A stretch of DNA of 63,638 nt from an uncultured Muribaculaceae bacterium (GCA_910578665.1 CAJTQU010000011.1:1-63638), one strand, 5' to 3'. Counted from the first letter of the stretch, positions 7,984-16,306 are shown. Notes: generated by a model not told the origin, from the sequence alone. Program-made: numbers and translations.

Positions 7984-9171
7984 ATGATAATAAACGGAAA
8001 GACTACGTCGGCTGAAATATTCACCGACAATATAGAGGAATCTGCCCGGGCATGGGTGGCAGAACTATGCGACCATCCGGCTATGGAGGGATTGCCAATT
8101 GTACAGATGCCGGATGTTCATGCCGGAAGTTCATGTAATATCGGCACTGCATATCCCATAGGAGCTTATATAAATCCCGGCCATGTGGGGGTAGACATAG
8201 GTTGCACGATATCAATGCATAAGTTGTCTGACACAGTCAGCCCTGATGACTTCGCGCTTCTTGATCAGCGCATTCGCGAAGTGATTCCGACCGGAACCAG
8301 CATATGTGCGAAGAACTCGCTTAATGAAAAGGAATTATTCCGCTTCATCAACGCGCAATATCAGAAAGCGCGGTCGGCTGCTCCAGATCTTATAAATGAA
8401 ATTCCACGCATTGACGCTCGTTTCATCAGCGACTTCTGCCGACGAATCAAACTCCAGGAGGGCATATTCTATAAAAGCCTCGGTACTCTCGGAGGCGGAA
8501 ATCACTTCATAGAATATGGAGAATCAGATGGTGGATGGCTGACAATTCATTGTGGTTCCCGCAATCTCGGAGTGAAAGTCGCCAACTACTGGTGCTGTAT
8601 AGCCGAAAATCCCCGAAAAGCCGAGTATACTGGTTATCTGTGTGGTGACGCTTTGCGCGGCTACCTCTCCGATATGATAATCACACAGGCATATGCGCTT
8701 TATAATCATCATATTATACGTGACCGCATATTTATCATTCTCAAAAAGACCTCAAATGCTAAATGTACGGAATCGATATTTACCACACATAATTATATAT
8801 CTGTGACCGATGAGGTGCCGATGTTACGCAAAGGAGCGATAGACGCTTCGGAGAATCGCAAGGTAGTGATTCCTTTCAATATGCGCGACGGTATAGCAAT
8901 CTGTCTCGGAAAGGGCAATGGGCAGTGGCTCAACACCGCGCCTCATGGCGCCGGACGCATAATGAGCCGCACACAAGCCAAGAAACAGATTGCACTTTCA
9001 GATTTCGAGGAAGTGATGTCGGGTATATACTCGACTTCAATATGCAAGGAAAATCTTGATGAGTCTCCTATGGCCTATAAACCGACTGATGAAATTCTTA
9101 ATCTGATAGAGCCTGCAGTCGATGTCATAACTGTTGTAAAACCCAGACTCAATATTAAAGACAACGGATAA
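7984..9171 (+). CDS. rtcB: RtcB-family RNA ligase
   Basis: This 395-residue protein has RtcB metal- and GMP-site motifs: MPDVHAG (residues 43-48), VGVDIGC (68-74), GGGNHFIE, HCGSRNLG and, near the C-terminus, APHGAGR(I)MSR, which in the family carries the His that forms the GMP intermediate. RtcB joins RNA 2',3'-cyclic phosphate (or 3'-phosphate) and 5'-OH ends using GTP and Mn2+. It is shorter than the roughly 480-residue archaeal type and fits the bacterial forms linked to prfH. I chose ATG 7984 because earlier in-frame codons would run through the regulator's promoter. The stop codon shares one base with the prfH start (TAATG), so the two are coupled. Paired with PrfH, the probable job is to reseal cleaved 16S rRNA at the decoding centre. 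Confidence 0.93.
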   Translation: MIINGKTTSAEIFTDNIEESARAWVAELCDHPAMEGLPIVQMPDVHAGSSCNIGTAYPIGAYINPGHVGVDIGCTISMHKLSDTVSPDDFALLDQRIREVIPTGTSICAKNSLNEKELFRFINAQYQKARSAAPDLINEIPRIDARFISDFCRRIKLQEGIFYKSLGTLGGGNHFIEYGESDGGWLTIHCGSRNLGVKVANYWCCIAENPRKAEYTGYLCGDALRGYLSDMIITQAYALYNHHIIRDRIFIILKKTSNAKCTESIFTTHNYISVTDEVPMLRKGAIDASENRKVVIPFNMRDGIAICLGKGNGQWLNTAPHGAGRIMSRTQAKKQIALSDFEEVMSGIYSTSICKENLDESPMAYKPTDEILNLIEPAVDVITVVKPRLNIKDNG

Positions 9172-9776
9172 TGAAAAAGTATATACAGATCACGGCCGGG
9201 CGTGGCCCGGTAGAATGCGCAAGAGTGGTCACTCTCGTAGCACAAGAATTACTTAAAGTAATTCCGAGGCTTCAACTTGTTGACTGCGAACCCCATAATC
9301 AAGTGCAAGGATGTTATATGTCAATGATATTCGCTACTGATGAGCCTATTATTCCGGAGATAATCAACAAATGGCATGGTACAGTATTGTGGCGCTCTAC
9401 CAGTAATAAGTATAGACCCGGCCATAAGAGGAGTAATTGGTTTGTAGGCATTAATTTCTTCGATGAAATAGAGTTGCCGCAAATAAGCAACATTGATATA
9501 AGCTATGAAACCTGCCGCTCAGGGGGCAAAGGGGGACAAAATGTCAACAAGGTTGAAACAACTGTCAGGGCTACCCATATACCGACAGGTATCTCTGTCA
9601 AATGTTCCGACGAGCGATCCCAGTCACAAAACAAAACCCTTGCACGCGAGCGGCTTCTCCTGAAGCTGCAACAGCAAAACGATGCTGCCATCGCAGCCTC
9701 GCGATCTCGGCAATGGAGCAACCATGATGCTCTAATGAGAGGCAACCCGGTAAAAAAAATTGGCGGCCCACTATAA
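9171..9776 (+). CDS. prfH: Peptide chain release factor homologue (RF-H)
   Basis: This 201-residue protein carries the class I release-factor GGQ domain (SGGKGGQNVNKVET, GGQ at 121-123) and a basic tail (ARERLLLKLQQQ, NPVKKIGGP). It lacks the N-terminal alpha domain and the stop-codon-reading superdomain of RF1/RF2. PrfH is known to release peptide from ribosomes stalled after damage at the 16S decoding centre, so that RtcB can repair the rRNA. The gene overlaps rtcB by one base. The Bacteroidota promoter after it (9816-9823) suggests the next gene can also be expressed separately. Confidence 0.93.
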   Translation: MKKYIQITAGRGPVECARVVTLVAQELLKVIPRLQLVDCEPHNQVQGCYMSMIFATDEPIIPEIINKWHGTVLWRSTSNKYRPGHKRSNWFVGINFFDEIELPQISNIDISYETCRSGGKGGQNVNKVETTVRATHIPTGISVKCSDERSQSQNKTLARERLLLKLQQQNDAAIAASRSRQWSNHDALMRGNPVKKIGGPL

Positions 9777-9788
9777 AACACATAACCT

Positions 9789-9823
9789 GTATCGATAAAT
9801 GATACATGGCATTGATAATTTTG
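9789..9823 (+). promoter_or_regulatory. -7 box with upstream inverted repeat before AAA+ gene
   Basis: TAATTTTG at 9816-9823 matches the -7 element, 30 bases before the ATG at 9853. Just upstream GTATC/GATAC (9789-9793 and 9801-9805) forms a short inverted repeat over the expected -33 region, a plausible repressor site. Confidence 0.45.
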
Positions 9824-9852
9824 CATCATAATCTAAAAGGTAATTGATACAG

Positions 9853-11538
9853 ATGAGAGGTTTAGACATTCACAAAGCAGACAAAACAAAACATAAAAAC
9901 TATGCAGAAAATGCCAAGTCCGAAAGCATTCTGGAGGCGTTTGAATATATCGTTGAACTTGCCGAAGATTCTAATCTCGACAAAGATTTTTTCGCTAAGG
10001 CTGCTCCACACATTAAATATGCCGCGAGTAAGCTTCAACTGTCCGAGATACAGGTGGTTTTGCTTTCAATCTTTGTCGACAGGAGTGAGGATAGCCACAT
10101 TATGATGTCTGAAATAGCTAGTTATACCGGATGCCGCACAACCAAGATTCTGCGTCTTTCCGACGATATTGACGCGCTTGAGGCCAAATGTTATCTACGA
10201 GTGTCAAGAAGCCGCAAATCATTGAGCTATCGTGTTCCCGTAGCGGTGTTGAAAGCATTGCGTAAAAATCAGCCCTATGTTTACGAAAAAGAGGCTGTTC
10301 CGGACACACAGACTTTCTTCGACCGCTTTGACCTGCTCATGAATGAGAAATCCGACAACGAACAGACCCACGCCACTCTAATAGAGCAGACTACGGACAT
10401 GCTAGAGGAAATCAAAGACACAGATTTTGCGATCGCTCTGCGCCATTGTAACCTAGGTGCCGAAGACACACTGCTGTTTATCTTCATGGCTCATCTTTTC
10501 GTGGAGAATAATGATGATAACATAGGGTTCCACGATATTGACAATATTTTCGATGAAAACGAAATACCCGGATGGTGCAAACGCGAATTACGCAGCCGTA
10601 AGTCTGGACTGTTTGATCAAGAGCTGATCGAGAATGTCAATGAAGACGGGATGGCTCGTAGCGACGCATTTAAACTTACAGACAAAGCTAAAAATGAGTT
10701 GTTATGCGAACTTAGTCTGAACAGTGTCGGAAAATCTGATAAAGGACTTATCAAAGCTGGCTCTCTTGCAGAAAAAACTTTGATATATAACTCTTCGGAA
10801 CAAGATCAAATAGGCATCCTGTCATCAATTCTATCAGAAAGTCGTTTTAACGAGGTTCAAACTCGGCTTCGAAGCGTGGGCATGCGTCCGGGCTTCTGCT
10901 GCATATTCTATGGTGAACCAGGCACAGGTAAGACTGAGACCGTATACCAGCTGGCGCGGCAGACTGGCCGTGACATTATGCGCGTTGACGTAGATAAAAT
11001 CAAGAGCTGCTGGGTCGGAGAAAGCGAAAAAAATATTAAAACCATCTTTGACCGCTATAAAAACATTTGCAAGAACTCCAAACTCGCACCTATACTGCTT
11101 TTTAACGAGGCTGATGCCGTGCTCGGACTGAGAATGGAGGGAGCCGCACGTTCTGTTGACAAGATGGAGAACAACATCCAGAACATCATCCTGCAAGAAA
11201 TGGAGACTTTGGAAGGCATTATGATTGCCACAACCAATCTCACCGCTAATTTAGACAAGGCATTTGAGCGCCGATTCCTCTACAAGATACGATTTGAAAA
11301 ACCTACAGTCGATTCTAGAGCAAAAATATGGCAGACTATGTTGCACGATTTGTCGGAAAAGGATGCCAGAACCCTTGCCTCGCAATTCGACCTCTCTGGT
11401 GGCGAGATAGAGAACATCGTTCGAAAACATTCCGTCAGCGCAATTTTGGCTGGTACAGATATTATCGATCTGTCATCAATAATAGAAACCTGCCGCAAAG
11501 AACGTATTTCAAACCATGTGAGAATCGGATATAAATAA
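9853..11538 (+). CDS. AAA+ ATPase
   Basis: This is a 561-residue protein with an N-terminal half of unknown, mostly helical type (a winged-helix-like stretch at about 60-130: EIQVVLLSIFVDR, SEIASYTGCRTTKIL) and a C-terminal AAA+ core. Walker A is GEPGTGKT (354-361), the next helix has VGESEKNI, and Walker B is LLFNEAD (415-421), with Asn where Asp is usual. Sensor 1 is IATTN, and ERRF supplies an arginine-finger-type residue. Such ATPases remodel protein or RNA-protein complexes. I took ATG 9853 over a TTG nine bases earlier. It follows prfH by 76 bases on the same strand and has its own -7 box, so it may be part of the repair island or simply next to it. The substrate is unknown. Confidence 0.8.
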   Translation: MRGLDIHKADKTKHKNYAENAKSESILEAFEYIVELAEDSNLDKDFFAKAAPHIKYAASKLQLSEIQVVLLSIFVDRSEDSHIMMSEIASYTGCRTTKILRLSDDIDALEAKCYLRVSRSRKSLSYRVPVAVLKALRKNQPYVYEKEAVPDTQTFFDRFDLLMNEKSDNEQTHATLIEQTTDMLEEIKDTDFAIALRHCNLGAEDTLLFIFMAHLFVENNDDNIGFHDIDNIFDENEIPGWCKRELRSRKSGLFDQELIENVNEDGMARSDAFKLTDKAKNELLCELSLNSVGKSDKGLIKAGSLAEKTLIYNSSEQDQIGILSSILSESRFNEVQTRLRSVGMRPGFCCIFYGEPGTGKTETVYQLARQTGRDIMRVDVDKIKSCWVGESEKNIKTIFDRYKNICKNSKLAPILLFNEADAVLGLRMEGAARSVDKMENNIQNIILQEMETLEGIMIATTNLTANLDKAFERRFLYKIRFEKPTVDSRAKIWQTMLHDLSEKDARTLASQFDLSGGEIENIVRKHSVSAILAGTDIIDLSSIIETCRKERISNHVRIGYK

Positions 11539-11550
11539 ATGTTACTATCG

Positions 11551-11579
11551 AAATTGAAAAATAAGTTTATATTCAATTT
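11551..11579 (+). terminator. Weak AT-rich hairpin after AAA+ gene
   Basis: AAATTGAA and TTCAATTT form an 8-bp stem with a 13-base loop, 12 bases after the stop codon, followed by ATTCTT. It is weak but well placed. Confidence 0.35.
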
Positions 11580-11604
11580 ATTCTTAATAGAAAGAGGCTA
11601 ATAC

Positions 11605-11635
11605 TTGTCAGTCCAACATTAATTAGCTATATTTG
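11605..11635 (+). promoter_or_regulatory. Promoter for the UDG-like gene
   Basis: TTG (11605-11607), 20 bases, then TATATTTG (11628-11635) fit the Bacteroidota promoter well. The ATG at 11705 follows after a leader of about 65 bases. Confidence 0.65.
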
Positions 11636-11704
11636 CAAAGAATCTTTTATTGTACAACCGGTATAAAGCTTGCCCAAAGAGCCGTACCACAAAATTTTAA
11701 ACCA

Positions 11705-12484
11705 ATGTATTCATCTCAAGACAATCAGTTAATCCTTGATAAATGGGCAGAAAGAGCACATACAAGGAATGAGGGTGAGATATCACCTGATGGTGTTTAT
11801 TACAAAGGTGAGCGTCACCAATACGAGAGCGACGGTAAAATATACTGTGAACGTGAGCCTGGCAACGAAGACGCATTATGGAATAGCGCGAAACGTAGAA
11901 TCCTGTTCATATCAAAAGCCCCCAACGAACCTGACAACCCTTATGATATGCGTTGTTGTGAACTTACGCATAATCCCGATGGTTCACTGTCATTCAAAGG
12001 ACGTTTTGTGAATAATATGCTTAGATTAGCTGCTGGAATTGCATCATTGTCTAAAGACGGTTTCGTTGACTATGGTACAGTAAATAACATTGACTATGCT
12101 GACAATGTTTGGGAACAAACAGCCGTTGCCCGTATAAATGTGAAAAAGCACTCAGGAGGCCCTTCAATCTCAAATCAACAATTGTTATCATCTCTGGAGG
12201 CATATAAGGACCTGATTGTAGAACAAATTAAACTACATGAGGCCAATATAATTATTTGCTGTGGTGGAAGCAGTCTCATCAAGGATTTTGTTGTTGAAAA
12301 TGTATATAATGATGCCGAGAAACTCAATAACTGGATCTATTATTCCGCCTCCCACAATGTCTGGATTATAGACTCATACCATTTACAGGCGCGTTGCACA
12401 TCAGACGAAGAGCTTTATAATGACATGATGACTAACTTTAGTCTTGCGCTAAAGGATAAAAACATAACTGATCCAGTCAGGTGA
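11705..12484 (+). CDS. Uracil-DNA glycosylase-superfamily-like protein
   Basis: This is a 259-residue soluble protein. RRILFISKAPNEPDNPYD resembles the opening motif of uracil-DNA glycosylase-fold proteins. The mid-part WEQTAVARINVKKHSGGPS and the later EANIIICCGGSSLIKDFV fit the order of strands in that superfamily, where a hydrophobic strand ending in a Gly-rich turn follows a helix. I see no clear catalytic Asp or His of the classic families, so it may bind rather than cut nucleic acid. It lies between the AAA+ ATPase and the FtsZ-like gene, each with its own promoter. The fold assignment rests on motif order only; it could be another alpha/beta protein. Confidence 0.4.
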   Translation: MYSSQDNQLILDKWAERAHTRNEGEISPDGVYYKGERHQYESDGKIYCEREPGNEDALWNSAKRRILFISKAPNEPDNPYDMRCCELTHNPDGSLSFKGRFVNNMLRLAAGIASLSKDGFVDYGTVNNIDYADNVWEQTAVARINVKKHSGGPSISNQQLLSSLEAYKDLIVEQIKLHEANIIICCGGSSLIKDFVVENVYNDAEKLNNWIYYSASHNVWIIDSYHLQARCTSDEELYNDMMTNFSLALKDKNITDPVR

Positions 12485-12606
12485 AATAAAACACAACGAT
12501 AAGTTCGCAAGGTGCAATCGGCAACTAATGACAGGACAGACAAGAAGCCAATGCTGGTAGTAAAGAGCTTTATCATATAATGATCTCTGAATTCATCATT
12601 ATTGTA

Positions 12607-12638
12607 TTGCAGAATGAGACATCGCAGTCTTAATTTTG
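12607..12638 (+). promoter_or_regulatory. Promoter for the FtsZ-like gene
   Basis: TTG (12607-12609), 21 bases, then TAATTTTG (12631-12638) match the Bacteroidota promoter. The ATG at 12712 follows after a leader of about 65 bases, similar to the leader of the preceding gene. Confidence 0.6.
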
Positions 12639-12711
12639 CAATACAATATGTAAGCCTGGTGAAGCCGATGCCCAAAAGCAATCGAAATACTCAACTCTAA
12701 AATATAATCCA

Positions 12712-13116
12712 ATGAACACCGAAATTTCAACTTGGGGCGGATATGCCGTTCATGGCGATGTCAAAGAACTTGACAGGATTGTCGAGTCAACTGGTTTAAT
12801 TAATCTTGACAAAGAAGATATTATCAAAGTCCTATCGTCTGACGGTGAAATTTTTGTGACATACGGAAGCAATGCAAACCTTAGCGAAGCGTTCAAGGAG
12901 GCATTCGACAGACTGCCTTGCAAGAGTCTCCAAATCAACAAGCTACTGATTGAGTTCAGATATGGCATAAGACAGCCCGATATGGCTCAAATTTCATCGA
13001 TTTCCGCCACGCTGTCGGAGGCTAATGCCGACATTGCCGTTATGTGGGGCATGATTTCTGATGAATCGCTGGGAGAATCCAACAAGGTGGTACTGGTCGC
13101 ATCGGTTAAGATTTAA
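12712..13116 (+). CDS. Stand-alone FtsZ T7-loop/C-terminal-domain-like protein
   Basis: This 134-residue protein aligns by eye with the second half of FtsZ. GLINLDKEDI (residues 28-37) matches the FtsZ T7 loop GLINVDFADV, with Asn31, Asp33 and Asp36 at the positions of E. coli Asn207, Asp209 and Asp212. KLLIEFRYG aligns with the strand VLVNITAG, and VMWGMISDESLGESNKVVLVASV aligns with the last two strands (IIWG-x-DE-x-GD-x-x-VTVIATG type). The Rossmann GTP-binding half, with its GGGTGTG loop, is absent, and so is the C-terminal tail that binds FtsA/ZipA. In an FtsZ filament the T7 loop completes the GTPase site of the next subunit, so such a fragment could cap filaments or trigger hydrolysis. 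It is preceded by its own promoter and lies beside an RNA-repair operon. The similarity is clear in motif order, but a structure search has not been run. Confidence 0.6.
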   Translation: MNTEISTWGGYAVHGDVKELDRIVESTGLINLDKEDIIKVLSSDGEIFVTYGSNANLSEAFKEAFDRLPCKSLQINKLLIEFRYGIRQPDMAQISSISATLSEANADIAVMWGMISDESLGESNKVVLVASVKI

Positions 13117-13214
13117 GAACCGTATAAAACAAAACTAGCATAAATATACCATCTGCAAATCATAAGGAAGAAACATCATTTACAACGTTTTTAGCTTATT
13201 TCATATATTCGTTT

Positions 13215-13373
13215 TTAGGCCCCGACAAGCTTTTTCAATTCTGCAACCATGCGCCAGTTGTTAAAGTGCTGGAACACGTCTCCGGAACAGAGAAGGCTTC
13301 CGATTAAAAACTCCCCAACCGGAAGATATTCCCATTGAGCTGGTTTTGAGTTTGTAAATAACGGATCTGGCAT
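13215..13373 (-). CDS. Small ORF of 52 residues, unknown
   Basis: A minus-strand frame from ATG 13373 to TAA 13215 encodes MPDPLFTNSKPAQWEYLPVG followed by a segment ending NNWRMVAELKKLVGA. It has normal amino-acid composition with three Trp-containing turns and a basic helical end, so it looks more like real coding DNA or the tail of a decayed gene than chance. No exact -7 box is visible. The remainder of 13117-13447 shows nothing else I can name. Confidence 0.35.
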   Translation of the reverse strand: MPDPLFTNSKPAQWEYLPVGEFLIGSLLCSGDVFQHFNNWRMVAELKKLVGA

Positions 13374-13447
13374 ACTCCGCAAAACAATTTTTTATCTCAT
13401 ACCCTCGTTTTACAGTCATGAGACAGAGCTGTATCTCGGATTTTTTG

Positions 13448-13455
13448 TAATTTTG
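13448..13455 (+). promoter_or_regulatory. -7 box at the HAD gene start
   Basis: TAATTTTG ends only seven bases before the ATG at 13463. A transcript from here would start at or next to that codon, so the message would be leaderless or translation would begin at the next ATG (13484). Confidence 0.5.
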
Positions 13456-13462
13456 CATTGTA

Positions 13463-14167
13463 ATGGATGCTGAACTGGGATATATGGGACCGGTTATGGT
13501 CTTTGATCTGGACGATACACTATATGCCGAAGCCGACTTCGTGCTTTCTGGTTTCAGAGCGGTATCCCATATGGCTATACAATACCGCCCTGTCACATCT
13601 GCCGAAACATGGTACCAGCTTATGAAGCAGGCCTGGCTTTCAGGTCGCAATGCGTTCGATGCACTGTCCGAGGAAGTCGCTCCAACCGACACAGAATCTT
13701 TTATCAAAAGCTGTGTAGATACATACCGCTTCCATAAACCCTCTATATCACTGAGTGACAGCGCTGTGCTCTTATTAAGCACGCTTGCTGCAAAAGGAAT
13801 AAGGATGTCGGTGATTACCGATGGCCGTTCACGCACGCAGAGAGCAAAAATAAAGTCTCTCGGACTTGAACGCTATATCGGTATAACAGATATATTAATC
13901 TCTGAAGAACTAGGAGCAGAGAAAACATCTATAGACGGATGGCGCAAAATAGTCAGCCGGTATCCGAATGCCAGCCAGTTCATATATATAGGCGATAATC
14001 CGGCAAAAGACTTTTACTGGCCACGCAGACTGGGATGGCGAACATTCGGGCTGCGAGACCATGGTAAAAATATCCATAAACAAACAGGTGATTTCCCTCC
14101 GGGACACATGCCTGAGATATGGATAGATGATTTAAGTGAAATAATTAGTTTGATTGCAAAGTATTAA
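13463..14167 (+). CDS. HAD-superfamily hydrolase
   Basis: This 234-residue protein has HAD motif I VFDLDDTLY (nucleophile Asp and the second Asp), motif II VITDGRS, Lys of motif III in GAEKTSI, and motif IV YIGDNPAKDF, with a helical cap between motifs I and II (about residues 25-100). The family removes phosphate from small molecules, often sugar phosphates. The gene ends five bases before gmd, so it probably belongs to the GDP-fucose operon or to surface-glycan synthesis. The exact substrate is not visible. The first ATG sits almost on the predicted transcription start, so ATG 13484 (MGPVMVFDL) is a real alternative. Confidence 0.8.
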   Translation: MDAELGYMGPVMVFDLDDTLYAEADFVLSGFRAVSHMAIQYRPVTSAETWYQLMKQAWLSGRNAFDALSEEVAPTDTESFIKSCVDTYRFHKPSISLSDSAVLLLSTLAAKGIRMSVITDGRSRTQRAKIKSLGLERYIGITDILISEELGAEKTSIDGWRKIVSRYPNASQFIYIGDNPAKDFYWPRRLGWRTFGLRDHGKNIHKQTGDFPPGHMPEIWIDDLSEIISLIAKY

Positions 14168-14171
14168 TATA

Positions 14172-15236
14172 ATGTCAAAAAATATAGCTTTAATAACCGG
14201 TATCACCGGTCAGGACGGGTCATATCTGGCCGAATTCCTGCTTGATAAAGGATATGAAGTGCACGGCATACTGCGTCGTTCCAGTTCTTTTAACACGGAA
14301 CGTATAGAGCATCTGTATCTTGACGAATGGGTGAGAGACATGCACAGCAAACGATTGCTGCATCTGCACTATGGCGACATGACAGATTCATCTTCACTAA
14401 TCCGCATCATACAGGAAGTCAAGCCCACCGAGATATATAACCTGGCCGCACAAAGCCATGTCAAGGTAAGTTTTGAAGTTCCGGAATATACTGCCGATAC
14501 CGATGCGCTAGGCACACTTCGCCTACTTGAAGCAGTCAAAATACTTGGACGCGAAAAAATCACAAAAATATATCAGGCAAGCACTAGCGAATTGTTCGGC
14601 GCCGTAAAAGAAGTGCCCCAGTCGGAGACCACGCCGTTCAATCCGCGCAGTCCCTATGCATGCGCAAAAGTGTACGGCTACTGGATAACGCGCAATTATC
14701 GCGACAGCTATGGCATGTATGCCTGCAACGGTATTCTATTCAACCATGAAAGCGAACGTCGCGGAGAGAATTTTGTAACTCGCAAAATCACACTGGCAGC
14801 AGCGCGTATCAAAGCTGGTTTACAGGATAAGTTATATCTGGGCAATCTAAACGCACTGCGTGACTGGGGGTATGCCGCCGACTATGTGGAATGCATGTGG
14901 CTCATACTACAGCAGCCTGAACCAGACGATTATGTAATAGCTACCGGCGAGCAGCATTCTGTAAGAGAATTTGCCGACCTGGCTTTCCGCCATGCCGGTC
15001 TGCCACTTCATTGGGAGGGAGAAGGGCTCAATGAAAAAGGTATTGATGACAACGGGCGTGTACTTATCGAGGTCGATCCCCGTTTCTTCCGTCCGGCCGA
15101 GGTTGAGACACTGTTGGGTAATCCAGAAAAAGCACGCAGGCAGTTAGGCTGGAATCCATGCAAAACTAGTTTTGAGACATTGGTAAAACGTATGGTGGAT
15201 AACGACATTAAAATGGTAAACAGTTCAATGCGATGA
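14172..15236 (+). CDS. gmd: GDP-mannose 4,6-dehydratase
   Basis: This 354-residue enzyme makes GDP-4-keto-6-deoxymannose from GDP-mannose, the first step to GDP-L-fucose. It has the NADP-binding motif TGITGQDGSYLAEFLL, the following GILRRSSSFNTERI, the SDR Tyr-Lys pair in SPYACAKVYGYW, and FNHESERRGENFVTRK, a hallmark of Gmd. I chose ATG 14172 (MSKNIALIT) over an in-frame codon 18 bases earlier because the Rossmann strand should begin near the N-terminus. It overlaps fcl by four bases (ATGA). Confidence 0.97.
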   Translation: MSKNIALITGITGQDGSYLAEFLLDKGYEVHGILRRSSSFNTERIEHLYLDEWVRDMHSKRLLHLHYGDMTDSSSLIRIIQEVKPTEIYNLAAQSHVKVSFEVPEYTADTDALGTLRLLEAVKILGREKITKIYQASTSELFGAVKEVPQSETTPFNPRSPYACAKVYGYWITRNYRDSYGMYACNGILFNHESERRGENFVTRKITLAAARIKAGLQDKLYLGNLNALRDWGYAADYVECMWLILQQPEPDDYVIATGEQHSVREFADLAFRHAGLPLHWEGEGLNEKGIDDNGRVLIEVDPRFFRPAEVETLLGNPEKARRQLGWNPCKTSFETLVKRMVDNDIKMVNSSMR

Positions 15237-16306
15237 ACAAAGATGCAAAAATATATGTGGCCGGACACCGGGGCCTGGTCGGTTCGGCCATAAAGAAGAA
15301 TCTGGAAAAACGCGGTTATACTAATGTTATCGGCCGCACACACAGCGAATTGGACCTGCTAGATGCTGATGCCGTACGCAGGTTTTTCGACCATGAACAG
15401 CCGCAATATGTCGTTCTCGCAGCCGCCCACGTGGGCGGCATAATGGCCAACAGCCGCTATCGTGCCGATTTTATATTTAAAAATCTGGGCATACAGCAAA
15501 ACATAATTGGAGAATCGTTCGCACACGGAGTGGAAAAACTCCTATTTCTCGGCTCTACCTGCATATATCCTCGCGAAGCACCGCAACCCATCAGCGAAAA
15601 CGCACTGCTTACATCACCGTTGGAATATACTAACGAACCGTATGCCATAGCAAAGATCGCCGGTCTGAAAATGTGCGAGAGTTTTAATCTGCAATACGGC
15701 ACCAATTACATAGCGGTAATGCCTACAAACCTCTACGGTCCCAATGATAATTTTAACCTTGAGACAAGCCATGTGTTACCGGCAATGATGAGGAAGATGC
15801 ATCTGGCCCGTCTGGTGATGGACGGTGACAGAGAGGCTCTTAGGAAAGATCTGGCACGACGCCCGGTGGAAGGTGTGGACGGCACGGCATCCGACAGCGA
15901 CATCGACGCTGTCTTAAACAAATACGGCATCGGAAACAATACATTGTGTCTGTGGGGTACAGGCGCCCCCCTTAGAGAATTTCTCTGGAGCGAGGACATG
16001 GCTGACGCTTCTGTACACATTATGGAACATGTGGATTTTGACGATGTACGAGGTCCCGGCCCGGAAACAAGGAACTGCCACATAAACATAGGCACCGGCA
16101 AAGAATTATCCATCAAGCAACTGGCTATGCTGATAAAGCAAATCTCAGGTTACCAGGGAGATATCCTGTGGGATAACACAAAACCAGACGGCACGATGCG
16201 CAAATTATGTGATGTCAGCAAGTTACACAGCCTCGGCTGGCAACACAAAGTAGAAATCGATGAGGGTGTGGAACGTCTGTACCGATGGTATCTTTCATCA
16301 CTCTAA
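15233..16306 (+). CDS. fcl: GDP-L-fucose synthase
   Basis: This 357-residue 3,5-epimerase/4-reductase turns the Gmd product into GDP-L-fucose with NADPH. It has the GHRGLVGSAI nucleotide-binding motif, the Ser in LGSTCIYP, the catalytic Tyr-Lys in EPYAIAKIAG and the C-terminal WDNTKPDGTMRK. Compared with the roughly 320-residue E. coli enzyme it has an insert around residues 195-235 (ARRPVEGVDGT), which I recall as common in Bacteroidota. It overlaps gmd by four bases. Bacteroidales use GDP-fucose for capsules and glycoproteins. Confidence 0.97.
   Translation: MNKDAKIYVAGHRGLVGSAIKKNLEKRGYTNVIGRTHSELDLLDADAVRRFFDHEQPQYVVLAAAHVGGIMANSRYRADFIFKNLGIQQNIIGESFAHGVEKLLFLGSTCIYPREAPQPISENALLTSPLEYTNEPYAIAKIAGLKMCESFNLQYGTNYIAVMPTNLYGPNDNFNLETSHVLPAMMRKMHLARLVMDGDREALRKDLARRPVEGVDGTASDSDIDAVLNKYGIGNNTLCLWGTGAPLREFLWSEDMADASVHIMEHVDFDDVRGPGPETRNCHINIGTGKELSIKQLAMLIKQISGYQGDILWDNTKPDGTMRKLCDVSKLHSLGWQHKVEIDEGVERLYRWYLSSL

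Noticed and set aside
7893..8030. Longer start for the WYL regulator
   Set aside because: It would add a hydrophobic stretch read from the rtcB control region and start inside the rtcB coding sequence.
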